The notes under the pieces: generated by a model
Database searches by the model: none
The model's input: only the letters and a program-made list of their open reading frames with translations
Told to the model about the DNA's origin: nothing
Shown here: piece after piece, positions 39,801-53,100 of the stretch
How positions within the stretch are numbered: the first letter of the stretch is position 1
Layout of the letters: each line of letters opens with the position of its first letter
Assembly: GCF_000002985.6 (NCBI RefSeq)
Contig: NC_003284.9
Coordinates: 8,742,001-8,806,000, forward strand
Length of the DNA stretch: 64,000 nucleotides
Source of the DNA: Caenorhabditis elegans
Taxonomy: Eukaryota > Nematoda > Chromadorea > Rhabditida > Rhabditidae
Reading direction: 5' to 3'
Translations under genes and position numbers: made by a program

Positions 39801-42800
39801 AAAAAAATATAAATTAATACGTTCTTCTTTACTAACAGTATTATGAAGTTATCCAAATATGTTTTGATTAATACATTGATAGTTTGGCTATATATGAAAA
39901 CTAGACAAAATAAGTTGTAACAAATAATTAATCGCCAAGCTAGGTAAAAGTCGGCTGCCTTTTCACGCCCATACTGTAGAATATTATAAGAACAGTTTGA
40001 AGCATTCAGTGCAAATTTTCAAGTTTTTATTATTCAAACAGTATGAACGTTAATAAAATGAAGATATCGACTTCAAAAAATGAGAAAACTACATTCACTT
40101 TGCACTAATAATAATCCAATTGAAACTATTATTGCTTTACAATTTTTCAGGCAACTTCAATGTGTATGTACTAACCTACACACCAGTAGAAATTCTTACG
40201 ATATTGATACTCTCCTTCAGTAACCCTATCACATTAGTACAACTGTATCGACGTCATAAAAGGAAAATAGCACTTCGACAGTAAGTTGTTTCTACTTAAT
40301 TTATTTATCCAAAACGCTGCTTCTTCTTTTTGCACACTGTTCTTTTTTACTCATTCTGCCTAAACTCACTTTATGTCAATTTTAAATTCTCGCACTTTTT
40401 AATCGCAATTTTTGTTTTTCGTTTTGAAAAGCGCAGTTTTTAAATATGCATGGTGTTTTTTGCACTTTTAAATTTCTGATCAATCAATAAGAAGTTTTTG
40501 ATCCGATTCTATGTTTTATGTAAATTTTAAGTAACTACAATTTCAAGTGTTATTTCATTAACCCACACATTATAATAATTCATATATCATTATAAATGTG
40601 CACGAAATAGAGTGCAGTGCGTTGTTTCTTCTTCAGGCAAGGAACTACAAAAAGTGTATCGACGTCTTCATCATCTCTTCTGAAACAACAACGATCACAG
40701 TGGCAGAGGTGAGCACACGTTTTTCTTCTTCTTCAACCTATTTTTGGGTGAACTCACCTTTTTACTTGAAACTGTTCGGAGTGGTCTATTTCTTTTCTAA
40801 CACTGTATTATTTTTCTTCAAAGCTAAATAATGTATTATTTGTAGAATATTTGTTTTGTTTTAAAACTCACAAATTTGGCAAAATTAATTGAAACCATTA
40901 AGTATCATGAAAAAAGTTACTATGTTCTTTTTTCAATGAGATTTGCAACAAATTTATTTCATTTGGCGTATTATTTCTAGATAAGTTTTTAGTAAATAAC
41001 TTGTGATCTGCTTTCTAAGAGCGTATTTTCACAATAGAAATTGTGCCGATAAAATCAAATTTGACCAATGACACATGTTAATCTGCAGGCAACAAACGGT
41101 AATTTGTGAAAGATTTTGTGGAAGTAAATGTATGAAACTAATCTAGCAGGTAGCGTTCAAAATTCAAACGCAGTCAAATCATATTTAAATGTGAGAACGT
41201 ACTTGAGGAAAATGAATTTATTCCATACTGAAGATATATCGTCTTAACGTGGACAAAAAAAACAAACTTTAACCATTCAATTTTCAGAATTTCTATGGTT
41301 CTCTAATAGAAATATTTACAGTTAACAAAACGTTTTATTAGTCCACAATATTAAGATTAGATGTAGTCACAGGCATAAAACCACGTAGAATTTCCTTCAC
41401 AAGTAGTTCCTTCAAAAAGTCAGGGCAACAAAATGGTCGCTCTTAGAAACTAGCAAACGATAGTTTATTTGCAGGAATGTCAAAAAACGCGACTCGAACG
41501 AACAATCGAAATTTTTTAGGTTGCGTTCAACATTCACTTCTCCGTCTAGAATAGTGTTAGTGCACATCCGTTCAGAAATGCAGAATTATAACGATGGCAG
41601 TTCCCCCCGCATGTGAACTAAAACGGATTCTAGATTAGAATAAAATTCCATTTTTGAATAATCACCACATACCTCTAAAAGCATGAACTCACATTTTCAC
41701 TGTCGTTTTTTCTTCAATACCACTAAACGCATGATTTTTCTGGAATGATCTTCATTTTCACCGCTTGCGACTATCTATTTTCTCCAAATATAAATGCACT
41801 TTCATAGTTCAACAATCTCCATCCTTTCCTCGATTATGAGTTTTTCGGGCCACGCCGCTTTATTGCTATCTGTAGTCAAACTCACGTTCTCAGTTATTTT
41901 GTAGTTAATGGATTTGAAAGAATGATTGTGTGATACGGTTCTAGGGAAGACTAAAACACCTGAAAAATAATACAACATACTGTTGAATATATCAAGAATT
42001 TGCCATACACAGAAATTCCTTCCTGTATACATGTTTTCAAGACTTTGTACTTCAAACTGTATAAACAGACGTAGACTCATAATATCCTGAAAAAGTCATA
42101 ATATCCTGAAAAAATTCAACAACAAGTTTAAATTACATCTCTTTTCTCCGCGAAAATCATCCCTCATCAAATACGCTGTTTTTTAAAACTTTCTTGTGAC
42201 TTTTCGACATAAAATTAAGTTTTCAACATCATCCTACCCCAAACCGAATCATACATGAAACCTTTCCAATCTTCAAAACGTCCCAAACAATTCAAAAAGT
42301 TTCACACTTTTCAGAGCAAGCACCATGTTACTGGAAATGTCTATGAAAATGGGAAGTAAAGCTATCACGAATGATGTAAGAGAAATGGCCGCAAGACGAT
42401 CGAACCGTCAACAGCAGCGGATATTGCTCCAGGTGCCATAGTTTGTGTAGTACCCCCACAACACATGGGTTTCAGATAACTGTCGTGGCACTCATTTTCT
42501 ATGCATACATGACAGCTTACTATGTGTCATATTATAGCCGGTTCCAGTCAATTGCTGTTATGATTTTTAACAGCTACTTTTACTCAATCACACACATGAT
42601 TAATCCAGTAATCTACTTTTCTTTGAACAAAGAAATGAGGGCTCAGTTGTGGTGATTTTTTCCCAATTCAAGTAACAAAATGTTTATTGAGGGTTTTTTT
42701 CAGGGAAGCATTCGTTGACTTCAGGAAGTTGTTTAACTGCAAAAAGAAAGATCCATATGGCTTTGCAAACAGCTCCACAAAAATAAACCATAGTACCAAG

Positions 42801-44799
42801 ATGACGTAATTTGTTCTAAAAGTGCAAATGAAATGCTTATCATATTTTTTTCAGAATGGTAAGAGCACAAAGTACATCATGCAGCGAAACATCGCCTTTG
42901 TTCTCCTCCAACAATCATTACAAGTAAGTGAATCAAATTTCTTGAAGAAGATTGAATTTCGTCCAATTCTTTGCAAATTTCTCCTGTTAATCTTCTCATC
43001 TCAGATCCACCGGCACCACCCAGAAGAATGAGGAGAGATTGCTGGATTATGTAGAGGGAAGTAGTACCGGTAATGAATCGGCTGAAATTCGTGCGATAGT
43101 ACAAAATGATGATCCTTGTGGGTATACAAAAATACGAGTACTTTTAAAATTAGCTATTTAATGGAAAATGAATTGCATTTTAACTTGAGTTGCGCAATAT
43201 GTTTTTTTTTATTTGGAAGACGTATAAAAATTTGTTTAAGTCGTTGAAAAAATAGGCACAACAGAGAAATTAATTTTGAATGATTTGCCAGCCGGATATT
43301 GAGACAATCAGTTTTCAGTATACAAAAGCGGATTGTGTCATGCTTTTGACATTTTTTTGGGCTTTATAATAATGTAAATTAATGTTGATTTGCTGTTTAA
43401 AAATAAAGTTAAAACCCAGTACCATTCTGTCTGACAAGTACATTTTATTTTTCCAGCTGACCAGTGTTCACTACCTAAATCTGATATATATATGACTCCC
43501 CCAGTTGAAATGCCACCAAACAAAATGGGCGCCAAAGAAAGGTCCACGTTCATCAATCAACTTGTTTCGGTAAGAAAAAAAAACGAGGCGAGTTGAGTTG
43601 GGAGAATCCAATTTTCAGGCTTTGCAATATGCAAGTAACAAATCACTAGCATCAGCTAAAGGACAAAACAATGTGGATGCGCAGGAGGGTGCCGTGGAAA
43701 ACGACGAAGAGCAATTTCGTCACCAACCCGTATTAAGAAAATTGGATAAATCGGCAACTACGAATGACATCAGTAGCATAATCAAACAACGGTGCGAGTT
43801 TTGTTTTAGCAAAGAACACAATGCAACAAGGGAAACAGGGTTTGCAAAAAAAATTGGATTAGCTATTATTTTCAGGTATATTCGATTTTCCAACACTTTG
43901 CAAGTAATTTCAAGAGACACTAATTTCATCGGAGAAAATCACAAGTTAGTATTTAAAAGTGAAGAGCTATAACAACTATTAAATAATCAGATATGTATCA
44001 ATGGGCAGTTTGGAGCGAAGTTGCTTACTGAACGACATGTCCGGCAACAGTGATTCTACAAGTACAGCAGTTCAAAAGTCAATTACTAGGTTTGTTTTGT
44101 GAACAAATAATTTTTTCTTGGATAACTTGGGCAGCATTGGAAAGTATAAAACAAACAAAACTAATAAATTAAAGGTGATTAGAGAATTTTGAAAAAATAG
44201 ATAATCAAATATACTACATGAAATATACATACGACATCAAACATACTACAAATAACCTACTATTTAACCTATGAATGCGTTTGAAAGAAATGATGCAAAA
44301 TCAAGTCTGTCAAGAGAATACGAATATTAAAAGAATACTAACTGTTTTCACAACAAACTTTTTATTTTGGAAAGTTTGTCATTTCAAAAATGCGGCTTGT
44401 TTTTATTGTTTTTTTGTTTTTATAGTCTTAGTATCTCTCTATTTTTAGCCGATTTATTGTTTTAAGTGACTGACATTATTTTAAGACTCCAGAAATAAAT
44501 TGGAAATTTAATCTTCTGTAAGCACGTTTATGAAAAAAAAAGTCGTACTAATATATTACCAGTTTTTGATGCTTGATTGTTTGTATTTGCTGTGTATATA
44601 AAACGTGTTTGTAGAACAGTGTTGAATTTTTCACTGGTTTATTTCCATTATCCTCTGGGCAATTTTCAGTTTCAGATCTTATTCATCCAACTCAAATGTT
44701 TTTCGCAGCAGTGCAACAAACTACAATTGCGACACGGGGCTTCTTTTGGATAACGAAATTGACACAGATGCTGAAGAAGAAGAAATTGCCTATCTCTGA
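36858..44799 (+). CDS. Orphan class A (rhodopsin-like) GPCR, 615 aa
   Basis: Fifteen phase-consistent exons: 36858-37003, 38960-39121, 39316-39530, 40151-40280, 40637-40708, 42315-42432, 42476-42651, 42704-42805, 42855-42923, 43005-43117, 43457-43569, 43619-43791, 43876-43944, 43991-44089, 44709-44799. The short N-terminus carries N-glycosylation sites (SNST). TM1 has the GN signature (ILGNLALII) and TM2 has LNLAIAD. The TM3 end is DRL (about 111-113) rather than DRY. The third intracellular loop is long and basic, and TM7 has NPVIY (about 324-328). The TM6 CWxP motif and the usual TM3 cysteine are not visible. A Ser/Thr-rich tail of about 275 residues follows and ends EEEEIAYL. The exon 7 donor is ambiguous by 3 nt. 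An in-frame ATG at 36846 is an alternative start. The ligand is unknown. Confidence 0.88.
37950..38423. mobile_element. Palindromic MITE-like element in GPCR intron 1
   Basis: TTAAAGGTGGACTACACCCTG at 37950 is mirrored by the complement ending at 38423. The arms are about 210 bp each and nearly perfect around a TTCATT-rich centre. The open frame at 38074-38274 lies wholly inside and is a by-product. It would form a long hairpin in the unspliced GPCR transcript. Confidence 0.88.
41802..42080 (-). CDS. Candidate nested antisense ORF, 92 aa
   Basis: Not recognised. It lies wholly inside the GPCR intron 40709-42314 on the opposite strand. It opens with an ATG just downstream of TTTTTCAG/GATATT, a good trans-splice acceptor context, and runs uninterrupted to a TGA. 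The C-terminal half (NKAAWPEKLIIEERMEIVEL) has a more protein-like composition than random AT-rich frames. A GTATGG donor and an ATTTTTCAG acceptor inside the frame could remove about 47 nt and change the reading. No signal peptide or domain is seen. It could be chance. Confidence 0.3.
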   Translation of the reverse strand: MSLRLFIQFEVQSLENMYTGRNFCVWQILDIFNSMLYYFSGVLVFPRTVSHNHSFKSINYKITENVSLTTDSNKAAWPEKLIIEERMEIVEL

Positions 44800-46818
44800 T
44801 CCTTGATCTTAATTCATTTCTCACTTCTTCCGAATTCATGCTGCCTTAACTTTTTTAACAACTGACTGATCACGTCAGTTGTTGTTTGTCATGTTCAATT
44901 CTCCTAATTGTGCACGCTGTCTGCCATTGAATTGTAATTGGTGAGAGGCAGATGGGAACTTATAACGAGTGAAATAGTATCTCAAAATTATGGTAAAACG
45001 ATAAACATAGACAATGTACAATTTCAGTTTGGGTATTAACAAAATTGAATCTCTATTTTTTTTTTAAATTTGATATCAATATTAATTTACATCAAATCTC
45101 ATATCTCATGCTTACATTGTTAACCTTTTGCTATCCATTTTTCACAATAACATTTTCATCTGGTTTTAAAGATTTTGCAATAAATCTCTTTTGTAAATTT
45201 CACAAAGCAGCTTAAATTGTAAACAATAAAAATATTTTGATATCCTGCTTTTAAGTGATCAAACGTACATTAATATTACTTTTTGAACGAGGAGTTGTCG
45301 ATACGTATTGAGTGAGCGTATTGTTTATACAAACTTTTTTTGAAGTTTTGACAACAAACCGATATAAATTTTTTTAATCATACTGTCACTAACCAAGAAC
45401 GTATAAATGCGCTCTTGATAATAATAAAGATCCGAAATGAGTAAAATAGCACTCGCACATTTTTCCTTCTCTCACTTATACTTGTCCAAAATAACCAAAT
45501 GTCATAATTTAACACTCCTAGGATTTTTGAATTTCTAAAAAATTTTAATGCGAAGCTGTGGTGAATTTTGTTTACGGAAAGTTTGAGTTTTTAGGATAAT
45601 TTCGAGAATTTGTGCAAGCTCCAACACCTACTTCCAATACATACAACTGAACAGGGATTATGTGATCAAGTTCCAATATTACTTTATTTATACCCAATTT
45701 AGCTCATTATTAGTTATACCTCACTGAGGACACTACTTCTAATGAAAATTATTCCTTGATAGCAATCAAGAAATAATTTTCTAAAAGTAAAAAATTGTAA
45801 GCTGTAAAAGTTCGGTAGTGCCAATTAATTTACCCATATGACAACCGCTCATGTATAATAATATTTCGTAACACTTGTGCCCCCACTACTGCTCAACGTT
45901 TTTAACCAAAACATCATCATCGCCTCCATCAGCTATTTTTCTGTATCTTCTTCCGATGTTTCTCTTTCTCTATATACTCGTTGCAATGAACAATGTATCA
46001 AAAGAAAGATAGAGCTTGCCGCATCAGAAGAAAACAGTGTAAACTATTCGGAGATTGGCAGAAAAGCGTGATAACACAGTTGAAAACAATTCAAGATAAG
46101 AATGTGAATGTTTATGGAAAAAAGTGTTAAAAATAAACAGGACAATAGATCGGTTTAATCCATCACTACTCCATAAACTAAAATGGGTGTGAAAATAGTT
46201 ACAGGGAATTGGAATTTATTTACAAGTTTCGGGTTGTTATTTACCATTGTTGGAAAATGTAGATTTTTCTCGTTGTGATCTGATTTTTGAATGTGTGATT
46301 TTTTTAATGATTTAGATTCACTTATTTTATAGTCTTGTCAAAAATAACTACTTTATGATAACAACTGATAAATTCAATTTGAAAGTAATAATATTCAACT
46401 TTTTGTGATAACTAATGATGATTTGCATACCCAATTTCATTATCCCCGCTATCTTTTTTCTTTATCACTTATCACAAATCTCAAACATCTGCCCACACCT
46501 CGCAACACTTTCAACTCATGGTCCCTAACATATTGAATTTCAAGAGAGTCTCACCGGCCACCGTGACTATTTTTATTGTATTTTTCCACACGTCACACTT
46601 GTCAGCTTGTCAATTTTTTTTTAGGTTTTTTTGTTTTCTGACCTACTCAAATCCTACGTGACAGCATGAAATTATGGAACTGAAAGAGAAATGGTTGAAA
46701 ACAAAACACTGTGAAAAAATAAATAAAATTATTCTTGATTCTGATGAAAAATGTCATGTTCCAATTCACTTTTGAAACAATTTATCCAACAAATATTTAC
46801 AGATCTCACTAGCGAGCC
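44800..46818. other. Intergenic, no gene seen
   Basis: AT-rich DNA between the GPCR stop and the first possible unc-27 exon. It contains AATAAA-type signals suited to the GPCR 3' end (for example near 45178 and 45228) and presumably the distal unc-27 promoter. The 64-codon frame at 45877-46071 is unsupported. Confidence 0.5.
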
Positions 46819-46878
46819 ATGTCACAACTACAAAAAAGCAATCGAATTGATGAACTCAGTGACACCGTTGAAAAATCA
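46819..46878 (+). CDS. Possible alternative first coding exon of unc-27
   Basis: ATG followed by 19 sense codons (MSQLQKSNRIDELSDTVEKS) and a good GTATGTT donor. An ATTTACAG acceptor lies 15 nt before the ATG. The exon ends in phase 0. The next strong acceptor, AAATTTCAG at 47455, directly precedes the unc-27 ATG, so splicing would add 20 hydrophilic residues in frame to troponin I. The intervening 577 bp include a GC-rich block at about 46990-47360 that could be an internal promoter. Alternatively it is an exon of an unidentified short transcript. Confidence 0.35.
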
Positions 46879-47455
46879 GTATGTTATTTTAAAAATTGTT
46901 TAGGTATTTTTAGTAGTACGATTTTGATTTTTGATCACATATCTTCTTTTTGAAAATACAGAAAAACTACAGACTAGCTTCATAAATTGTTCGGAGCCCC
47001 ATTCACCGAATAGCTCATAACTTGACCCACTGCCCCATCTGAAACCAATATCTTCTTGCCGCGTTCCGTTGGTTTTTTCCACTGAAGTTGCCACAGCTCT
47101 ATCCCTATCTCTCGCTTGTCTTCAATCAATCTCGGCCAACGCAATTGGTAGGCAAGAATCATTACAACAAGCGGGAGACGTGTTGGAAAGAGCATCTGTC
47201 TGTATGGCATTGTCCGAGAGACCCAAAGATACAGAATTGGAGGGCGGGCGGTTTGTGGGGCGGCTGTTGCCAACTCTAGGTACCTCTCACGAGTTGCGAC
47301 ATCTATTGGCAGGATACTTCAGATTTCAATTCACAAGGCCTTCGGATGCATGATCAGGCTCGCCGCTAATTTGTTTTATGCTCATTCAAAAATTATTCAT
47401 TTTGTGAATTTAATCTTCTGTTTTGTGATACTTGTACCCCAAACTAAAATTTCAG

Positions 47456-48417
47456 ATGAGTGAAGAAGCCGGAGAGGACGCCCAGCGCAAAGCTGCCGAG
47501 CGCGAGGCCAAGAAGGCCGAGGTGCGCAAGCGTCTCGAAGAGGCCGGAAACAAGAAGAAGGCCAAGAAGGGATTCTTGACACCAGAGCGTAAGAAGAAGC
47601 TTCGTGTAAGTTGTGTTTTTGGAACACTTAAATGTTTAACTTATTTTTGATTTCAGAAGCTTTTGATGGTCAAGGCCGCCGAGGATCTTAAGAGACAACA
47701 ATTGCTTAAGGAGCAAGAAAGACAAAAGGCTCTTGCTGACAGAACCATCTCACTTCCAAATGTTGACTCCATTGATGATAAGGGACAACTCGAGAAGATC
47801 TACAATGACCTCTGGGCTCGTCTTACCCAGCTCGAGGAGGAGAAGTACGACATCAACTACGTCGTCTCCCAGACTGAGGCTGAGATCAACTCCCTCACTA
47901 TTGAGGTCAACGATCTTCGTGGAAAGTTGTGAGTTTTTATCAGTTTTTGATGAATTTCCCATATATGTAAAATCATCCAAAGTATTGATTTTACTTTTTA
48001 TTTTTCAGCGTCAAGCCTTCACTCAAGAAGGTGTCGAAGTACGACAACAAGTTCAAGAAGAGCGGTGAGAGCAAGGCCGGAACCAAGGAAGACTTCCGTG
48101 CCAACCTCAAGATTGTCAAGAAGGACGTTATGGAGGCCATCGTCAATGTTGTAAGTTTTATCTGCAATGTTCGAGAATTTTGATAAACAAATATTTCAAT
48201 TTCAGAAGAAGAAGGACGACAAGCCAGATTGGTCCAAGAAGAACAAGGATGCCAAGGCCGAAGACTCCGCTCCAGCTGCCGTTGCTCCAGAAGCTGAGCC
48301 AGTTGCAGAGGAAGCCGAGGCTGAGCCAGAAGCCGGTTTGTCAAAAATGATTTAGATTTTCTCGATAACTGAAAACTTGCAGAGGAAGAGGAAGGAGAGG
48401 AGGAGGAGGAGGAGTAA
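47456..48417 (+). CDS. unc-27: Troponin I, body-wall muscle
   Basis: Inhibitory subunit of the troponin complex. It holds actomyosin off until calcium binds troponin C. Five exons (47456-47605, 47657-47928, 48009-48150, 48206-48335, 48383-48417) encode 242 aa. The N-terminus is very Lys/Glu/Ala-rich and helical ([19 protein letters not shown]), followed by the conserved [24 protein letters not shown] segment, the coiled-coil IT arm (about 75-135, with [10 protein letters not shown]) and the basic inhibitory-region stretch [12 protein letters not shown] (about 145-156). The protein ends in an acidic tail of consecutive Glu residues, an invertebrate troponin I trait. C. elegans has four troponin I genes; the X-linked, 242-aa, acid-tailed one is unc-27/tni-2. 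Codon use is strongly biased (GCC, AAG, CTC), fitting high expression. An AATAAA lies at 48604. Confidence 0.92.
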
Positions 48418-50164
48418 ACTCCTAAATCCATCACTTCAATCCTGCTCAACATCATCCAAATCGACGTCATCAAACCGAACAACCCCCCTCCCCAAAAAAA
48501 AATATGCCAACATCAATATTCTGTAGTTTGTAAAATACTTTTTTACCATTTTATTCTTCCTTCGATGGGTCCCGGAAATTTAAATGTCAACAACGTGTGT
48601 GCTAATAAAATCTTGGTGGTCAGACTTGTGTGTTTGAATCCTTGAAGAAATATGAGAAGGAAGTGTGAAGTGTAGTAGGGAGTGTCTGGTTAAAAGTGAT
48701 AAGTGAAGGAGAACGTGGGAGGAAAACATGAGAGGATCACTCTCCTGGGCTCTAAGAATAGTGCGAATAATTTTGGGACGCTTTGACAAACTCATTTGTC
48801 AGATAACGTTTCAAAAAGTATTTCAAATATTTTTGACACAATTTTGAAACACTCACAACATTCAACACCACAGACGCCAAAAAAACTGTTCTTGCAATTT
48901 CAAAATTTCGATCAAGTTTCCATCTGTTGAAAATTGATACATGAAAATATCTCTTTTAATTGTGCAGAACTTAATCAGCAATATTCATATTCACAGTTTA
49001 GCTGTTATGATACAATGCTGCAGTAAATTTGAAGATTATCGTGATCTATGGAGAAAATCAAGGGAAGTTGATAGCTTGGAAAAGCAAACAGGAGAGCACA
49101 TTTCAATGAAAAGTCAATAGTTTTCCAAAAGTACTGTACTAGTATATTACTGAGTCTAATAAACAAAAAAAAACTGGTATCAGACAAGTTTTTCCTATCA
49201 GTTTTCAAAGATTAATTCAAATCTAATTGGGGAACATTTTTAAGATTATTTAAATGGCAAAGTTTAAATGTTTTCATTAAACATACTTGATAAGTGTTAA
49301 TGATCGTTCGGAAAGGTTTTTTTTGAACAAAACCGGTTGCCATGTGTGCTACGTGTGAAAGTTATGTTTCATCATTGTTCCTCACGCGTTGTCATCAGCA
49401 AAGATCTGCACCGTACAGGTAAATATTAAGACCACATGATTCATTTTCAGTACTGTTCAAATTTTTGAAACAGTTTTAGTGCATCGTATGAGCCTGTGAT
49501 TTCCCAAAAGAAATTTTGAATAAAATTTACCAAAAGTTAGGGATTAATTGTTAATGTATAATGTTATATAACAGTTTTAGACGTCATTTCTGACGTCATT
49601 TCAGCAAAAAAAAAATTTTTAATGTATTGGAGTTCTAGAGAATTGAAATAAAAACAAGTATTTATTCATTTTTTTAAAAGTAGAACAAAACAAATTACCT
49701 TTTACTGAGTTCATATTTCATTCATAGTGACGTAATTCACAAGTTTCAAGTTTCAATCAACTCATTTATTTCATAATTTTTTGCAAAATAGTCTCTGGTC
49801 GTGTTTTATCAGACTTTCACTTTCAGGTACACTGTGTACTTTTTGTTTTTCAATTTAAATTGTATTTTCAACATCCTCTTTCTCTTTGTCAATTTCGGTT
49901 TTCCATAACTGTTGTCCATTTCTCTGTCGTCCACATCATCGTTCACATAACATCTGCCACTTGCCTGTACACGAGGGAACCCAGCGAGTGCGCTCTACTG
50001 CACTACTCTTGTCGATTTACGCGAGCTGTGGATTATCGGATTTTTCTTGGAAAAACACAGAAAAACTAGATTTATGTGCTTTTTGTCTTGAAATTTTTGC
50101 AGTTTCTCAGACTTCCAGTTATATTTACGAAATTAGTCGAAATATTAAGTCAATTTCAGGCGCT
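48418..50164. other. unc-27 3' flank and chup-1 upstream region
   Basis: Contains the unc-27 3'UTR with AATAAA at 48604-48609. No further gene is seen. The frame open upstream of the chup-1 ATG (from 49886) begins at a non-ATG codon. A CAATTTCAG acceptor at 50151-50159, five bases before the chup-1 ATG, suggests trans-splicing. Confidence 0.5.
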
Positions 50165-53100
50165 ATGAGGACCTCACAGGCGATTTTCATATTGATTTTT
50201 TTGGATTCGGTGAGAAATCAATCGCCACAAGTAATACCAGCGAAATGGGATGTGGTGTACGAAAAAGAAACTGGACACAATATGTCACTAACTGTTTTTC
50301 GGTTTCAAGTGAAAGAGCAAGTGAGTTTTTGGTTATTAGAAATTGGTTTAGTTCAAAGAGTGTTCTTTCAGTACTCTGTAGCACGAATAATTATGAGTTG
50401 CAATGAGAGCACGGAGCACAACCCGTTATTAGCGGTTTTCCGGGAGAAGTTGGCAATTCTCAGCTTGCAGGTAAAATTTTCAAAAAACGTTGCAAAAAAC
50501 TGAAAGCTTTCATGAAAAAATTGTATAACAAAAAAAAGGTTTTAGTAAAAAAGTTTTTATGGTACCTAACTTAAGTTTCATGCGTTATTAGAAACTAAAA
50601 ATGGTAAAACTCAGGTTCCCCTAATTGTTGATAACTACGAATACAGTCAAGTTGCACGTACATTGTGCCCATTCACTGAATATAAGGAAGGCGAAGCATT
50701 CACGGTTGAAGTCACAAGTTCACGTCCAGTGCATTACAATTTCCGTGCAGAACTTGTGCAAAATTTTTATTTATAGTAGGCTATTATTGATATAAGGTGA
50801 ACGATAATTTATTGTATTTTTGCAGCAACAATTCTCAACGACTAGTTACCGCGAGTGCATCCGAACCAGTATATCTACGATATGATATTCCAGGAGATGT
50901 AGATTCTGTAGCGGTTCATTTAGATTCTAATTCCACGATTTGCATGACAGTTTCAGTTCAAAAAATTGGGGTTTGTTTTTTTTTGGTCACATTCCATTTA
51001 ACCACAGCTTATTTCAGTGTCCAGTCTTTGATCTTCCGGATAATGTGAACTCAATGGGTCTCCATCAAACTATGACCACGTCTGCAACAATTCCCGTCGA
51101 AGTAAGTTTTTAAAAAATTGTGCAAACAATTATGAATGCTCTTTCAGAAATCTCGCATGTCAAGCTTTTACGTTGTTTTTGTGGTTAACACCAACGACGA
51201 TCTCTGTTCAGAAATCTTAAGCATCAAGCCGAACAGTGAGTTTTCGAGAAATATTTGTTCAAAGCAAACGATAAAGTTGCAGAGCCTACGAAGTTTCCTC
51301 TTCGTATGAAATCATTCAACGTCACAATTGAATCATCAATGAAAAGTAAGGAATTCTAAATCTTCCGACTAAAATTTTTCAAAAAATACAAATGCTATTC
51401 CAGTATTTGACTACACAATTCCAATTGTTTTCTGGGCATGCATTCTTCTGTTAGTGACCATTGTAGTCTTTGTGTATCATTACTTTGATGGGATTTGGGA
51501 AAGAAGATTTGTCTCAAGAGCGTATACACATTTGGAAGATAGTGAGTTTTTTTTTTTTTTTTTAATTGTGTTTTTAGTTGAAAAACTTAACTTTTTTTCA
51601 AACTTTTTTTCGAAAATCAGATTTGTTTTAACGTTTTTCAGAACTGTGCTGATGATCTATTGCAAATCATTGAACATTAACCTTTTTTTCAGACGCCCAG
51701 GAACAGCGAATTCGAGACTTTTACGATTTTCAGCGAATGTCAGAAGACGATGATTTGAAAGATTATGACTTGCTCACTGATTGCCAGGATATGATGGTTG
51801 TTAGAGCAAAAGTAGGTCTCATCAACAACAACAACAACAAACGATTCTCCTTGTATATTTCTGAAATTTGCAGGCTAGCCTCACTGTTGCAGATCTTTCC
51901 ATGACACCATACGAAGAGAGGGAATTGAAATATGACGTATACAAAATGTTAGTTCGTGTTTTATGAAACTCAAAATGTCTTCCATTTCAGAGCATTAGCA
52001 ATTATTGGTATTTTTTACAACATTACGGTGCTTCAACTGATCATCAGCAAAGCTGGAAGCTTACGACAATCTGGTGATTTGGATGAATGCACATTTAACT
52101 TCCAATGTGCCCGGCCACTTTGGTATTTTGTTGCTTTTAACAACGTTGTCAGGTAGGAACTAGGTGCAATCAGTGAGCCAGTGGGAATTTATAAATTTTT
52201 AGCAACGGTGGATATGTGTACTTCGGTACCCTTATAATCGTTATGAACTATTGTCGAGAAAGAAGCTTCAGGCGTTTGTTTGCAGTTCAGCCTACATTGG
52301 CGGAGGTATGGGAATTTGTTTTTAAAATTTTATGTTCCTGGAAGTGATGATACTGAAAACAAAAACCTATAATGCTCTCATTCAGAGATATGGTCTTCCC
52401 CAACACAGTGGATTAATGACAGCAATCGGTCTTGCAGTTATCATGGAGGGAATCTCTTCTGCTACTTATCATGTTTGTCCAAATAATATCAACTATCAGT
52501 TCGGTTAGTTAAAAAAATAAGTGTTCTTCTTAGACTTAAATTTTCAGACACAGCACTTATGTACGTTATTGGAATGCTTGGAAAATTGAAAATCTGGTCA
52601 TTACGTCATCCGGACATGGTGGTCAGTGCCTATCACGCATTTGGTTTTCTCGGGGTGTTTTTGATGGCAGCGATTGCAGGAGTGGTGAGTTAATTATGAA
52701 TATGTATTGATTTTTTTTTCACCTAGACAAAATTTTCAGTACGTGCACAATATGATTTTCTGGGCTTTGTTTTCAATTATCTACATCGCCAGTATGCTTC
52801 TTGTCAGCCTCGAGTTCTATTTCAAAGGAATCTGGACATTAAATTTACGAGAGCTGCGAAACTCCATAAGGCTTTCTTGGGTATCATCAAGACATTTGTC
52901 GTGTGTAGTTCCAGCTTACAAGGCTCGGTTCTTTGTTATTCTTCTTCTCAATATAGCAAACACTGCAGTGTAAGATTTTGTTTTCCGATAATAACTTGAA
53001 CAATTCATTTTTAGAGTGGTTTATGGACTTGAAGCCCACCCAAAAGATTTTCTCTCGTTTCTTCTAATTCCATTCATCGGGAATTTGTTTATCTACATAA

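Noticed and set aside
49886..50164. In-frame extension upstream of the chup-1 ATG
   Set aside because: It begins at a non-ATG codon and is interrupted by a splice acceptor five bases before the ATG. The downstream start gives a proper signal peptide and a 756-aa product.
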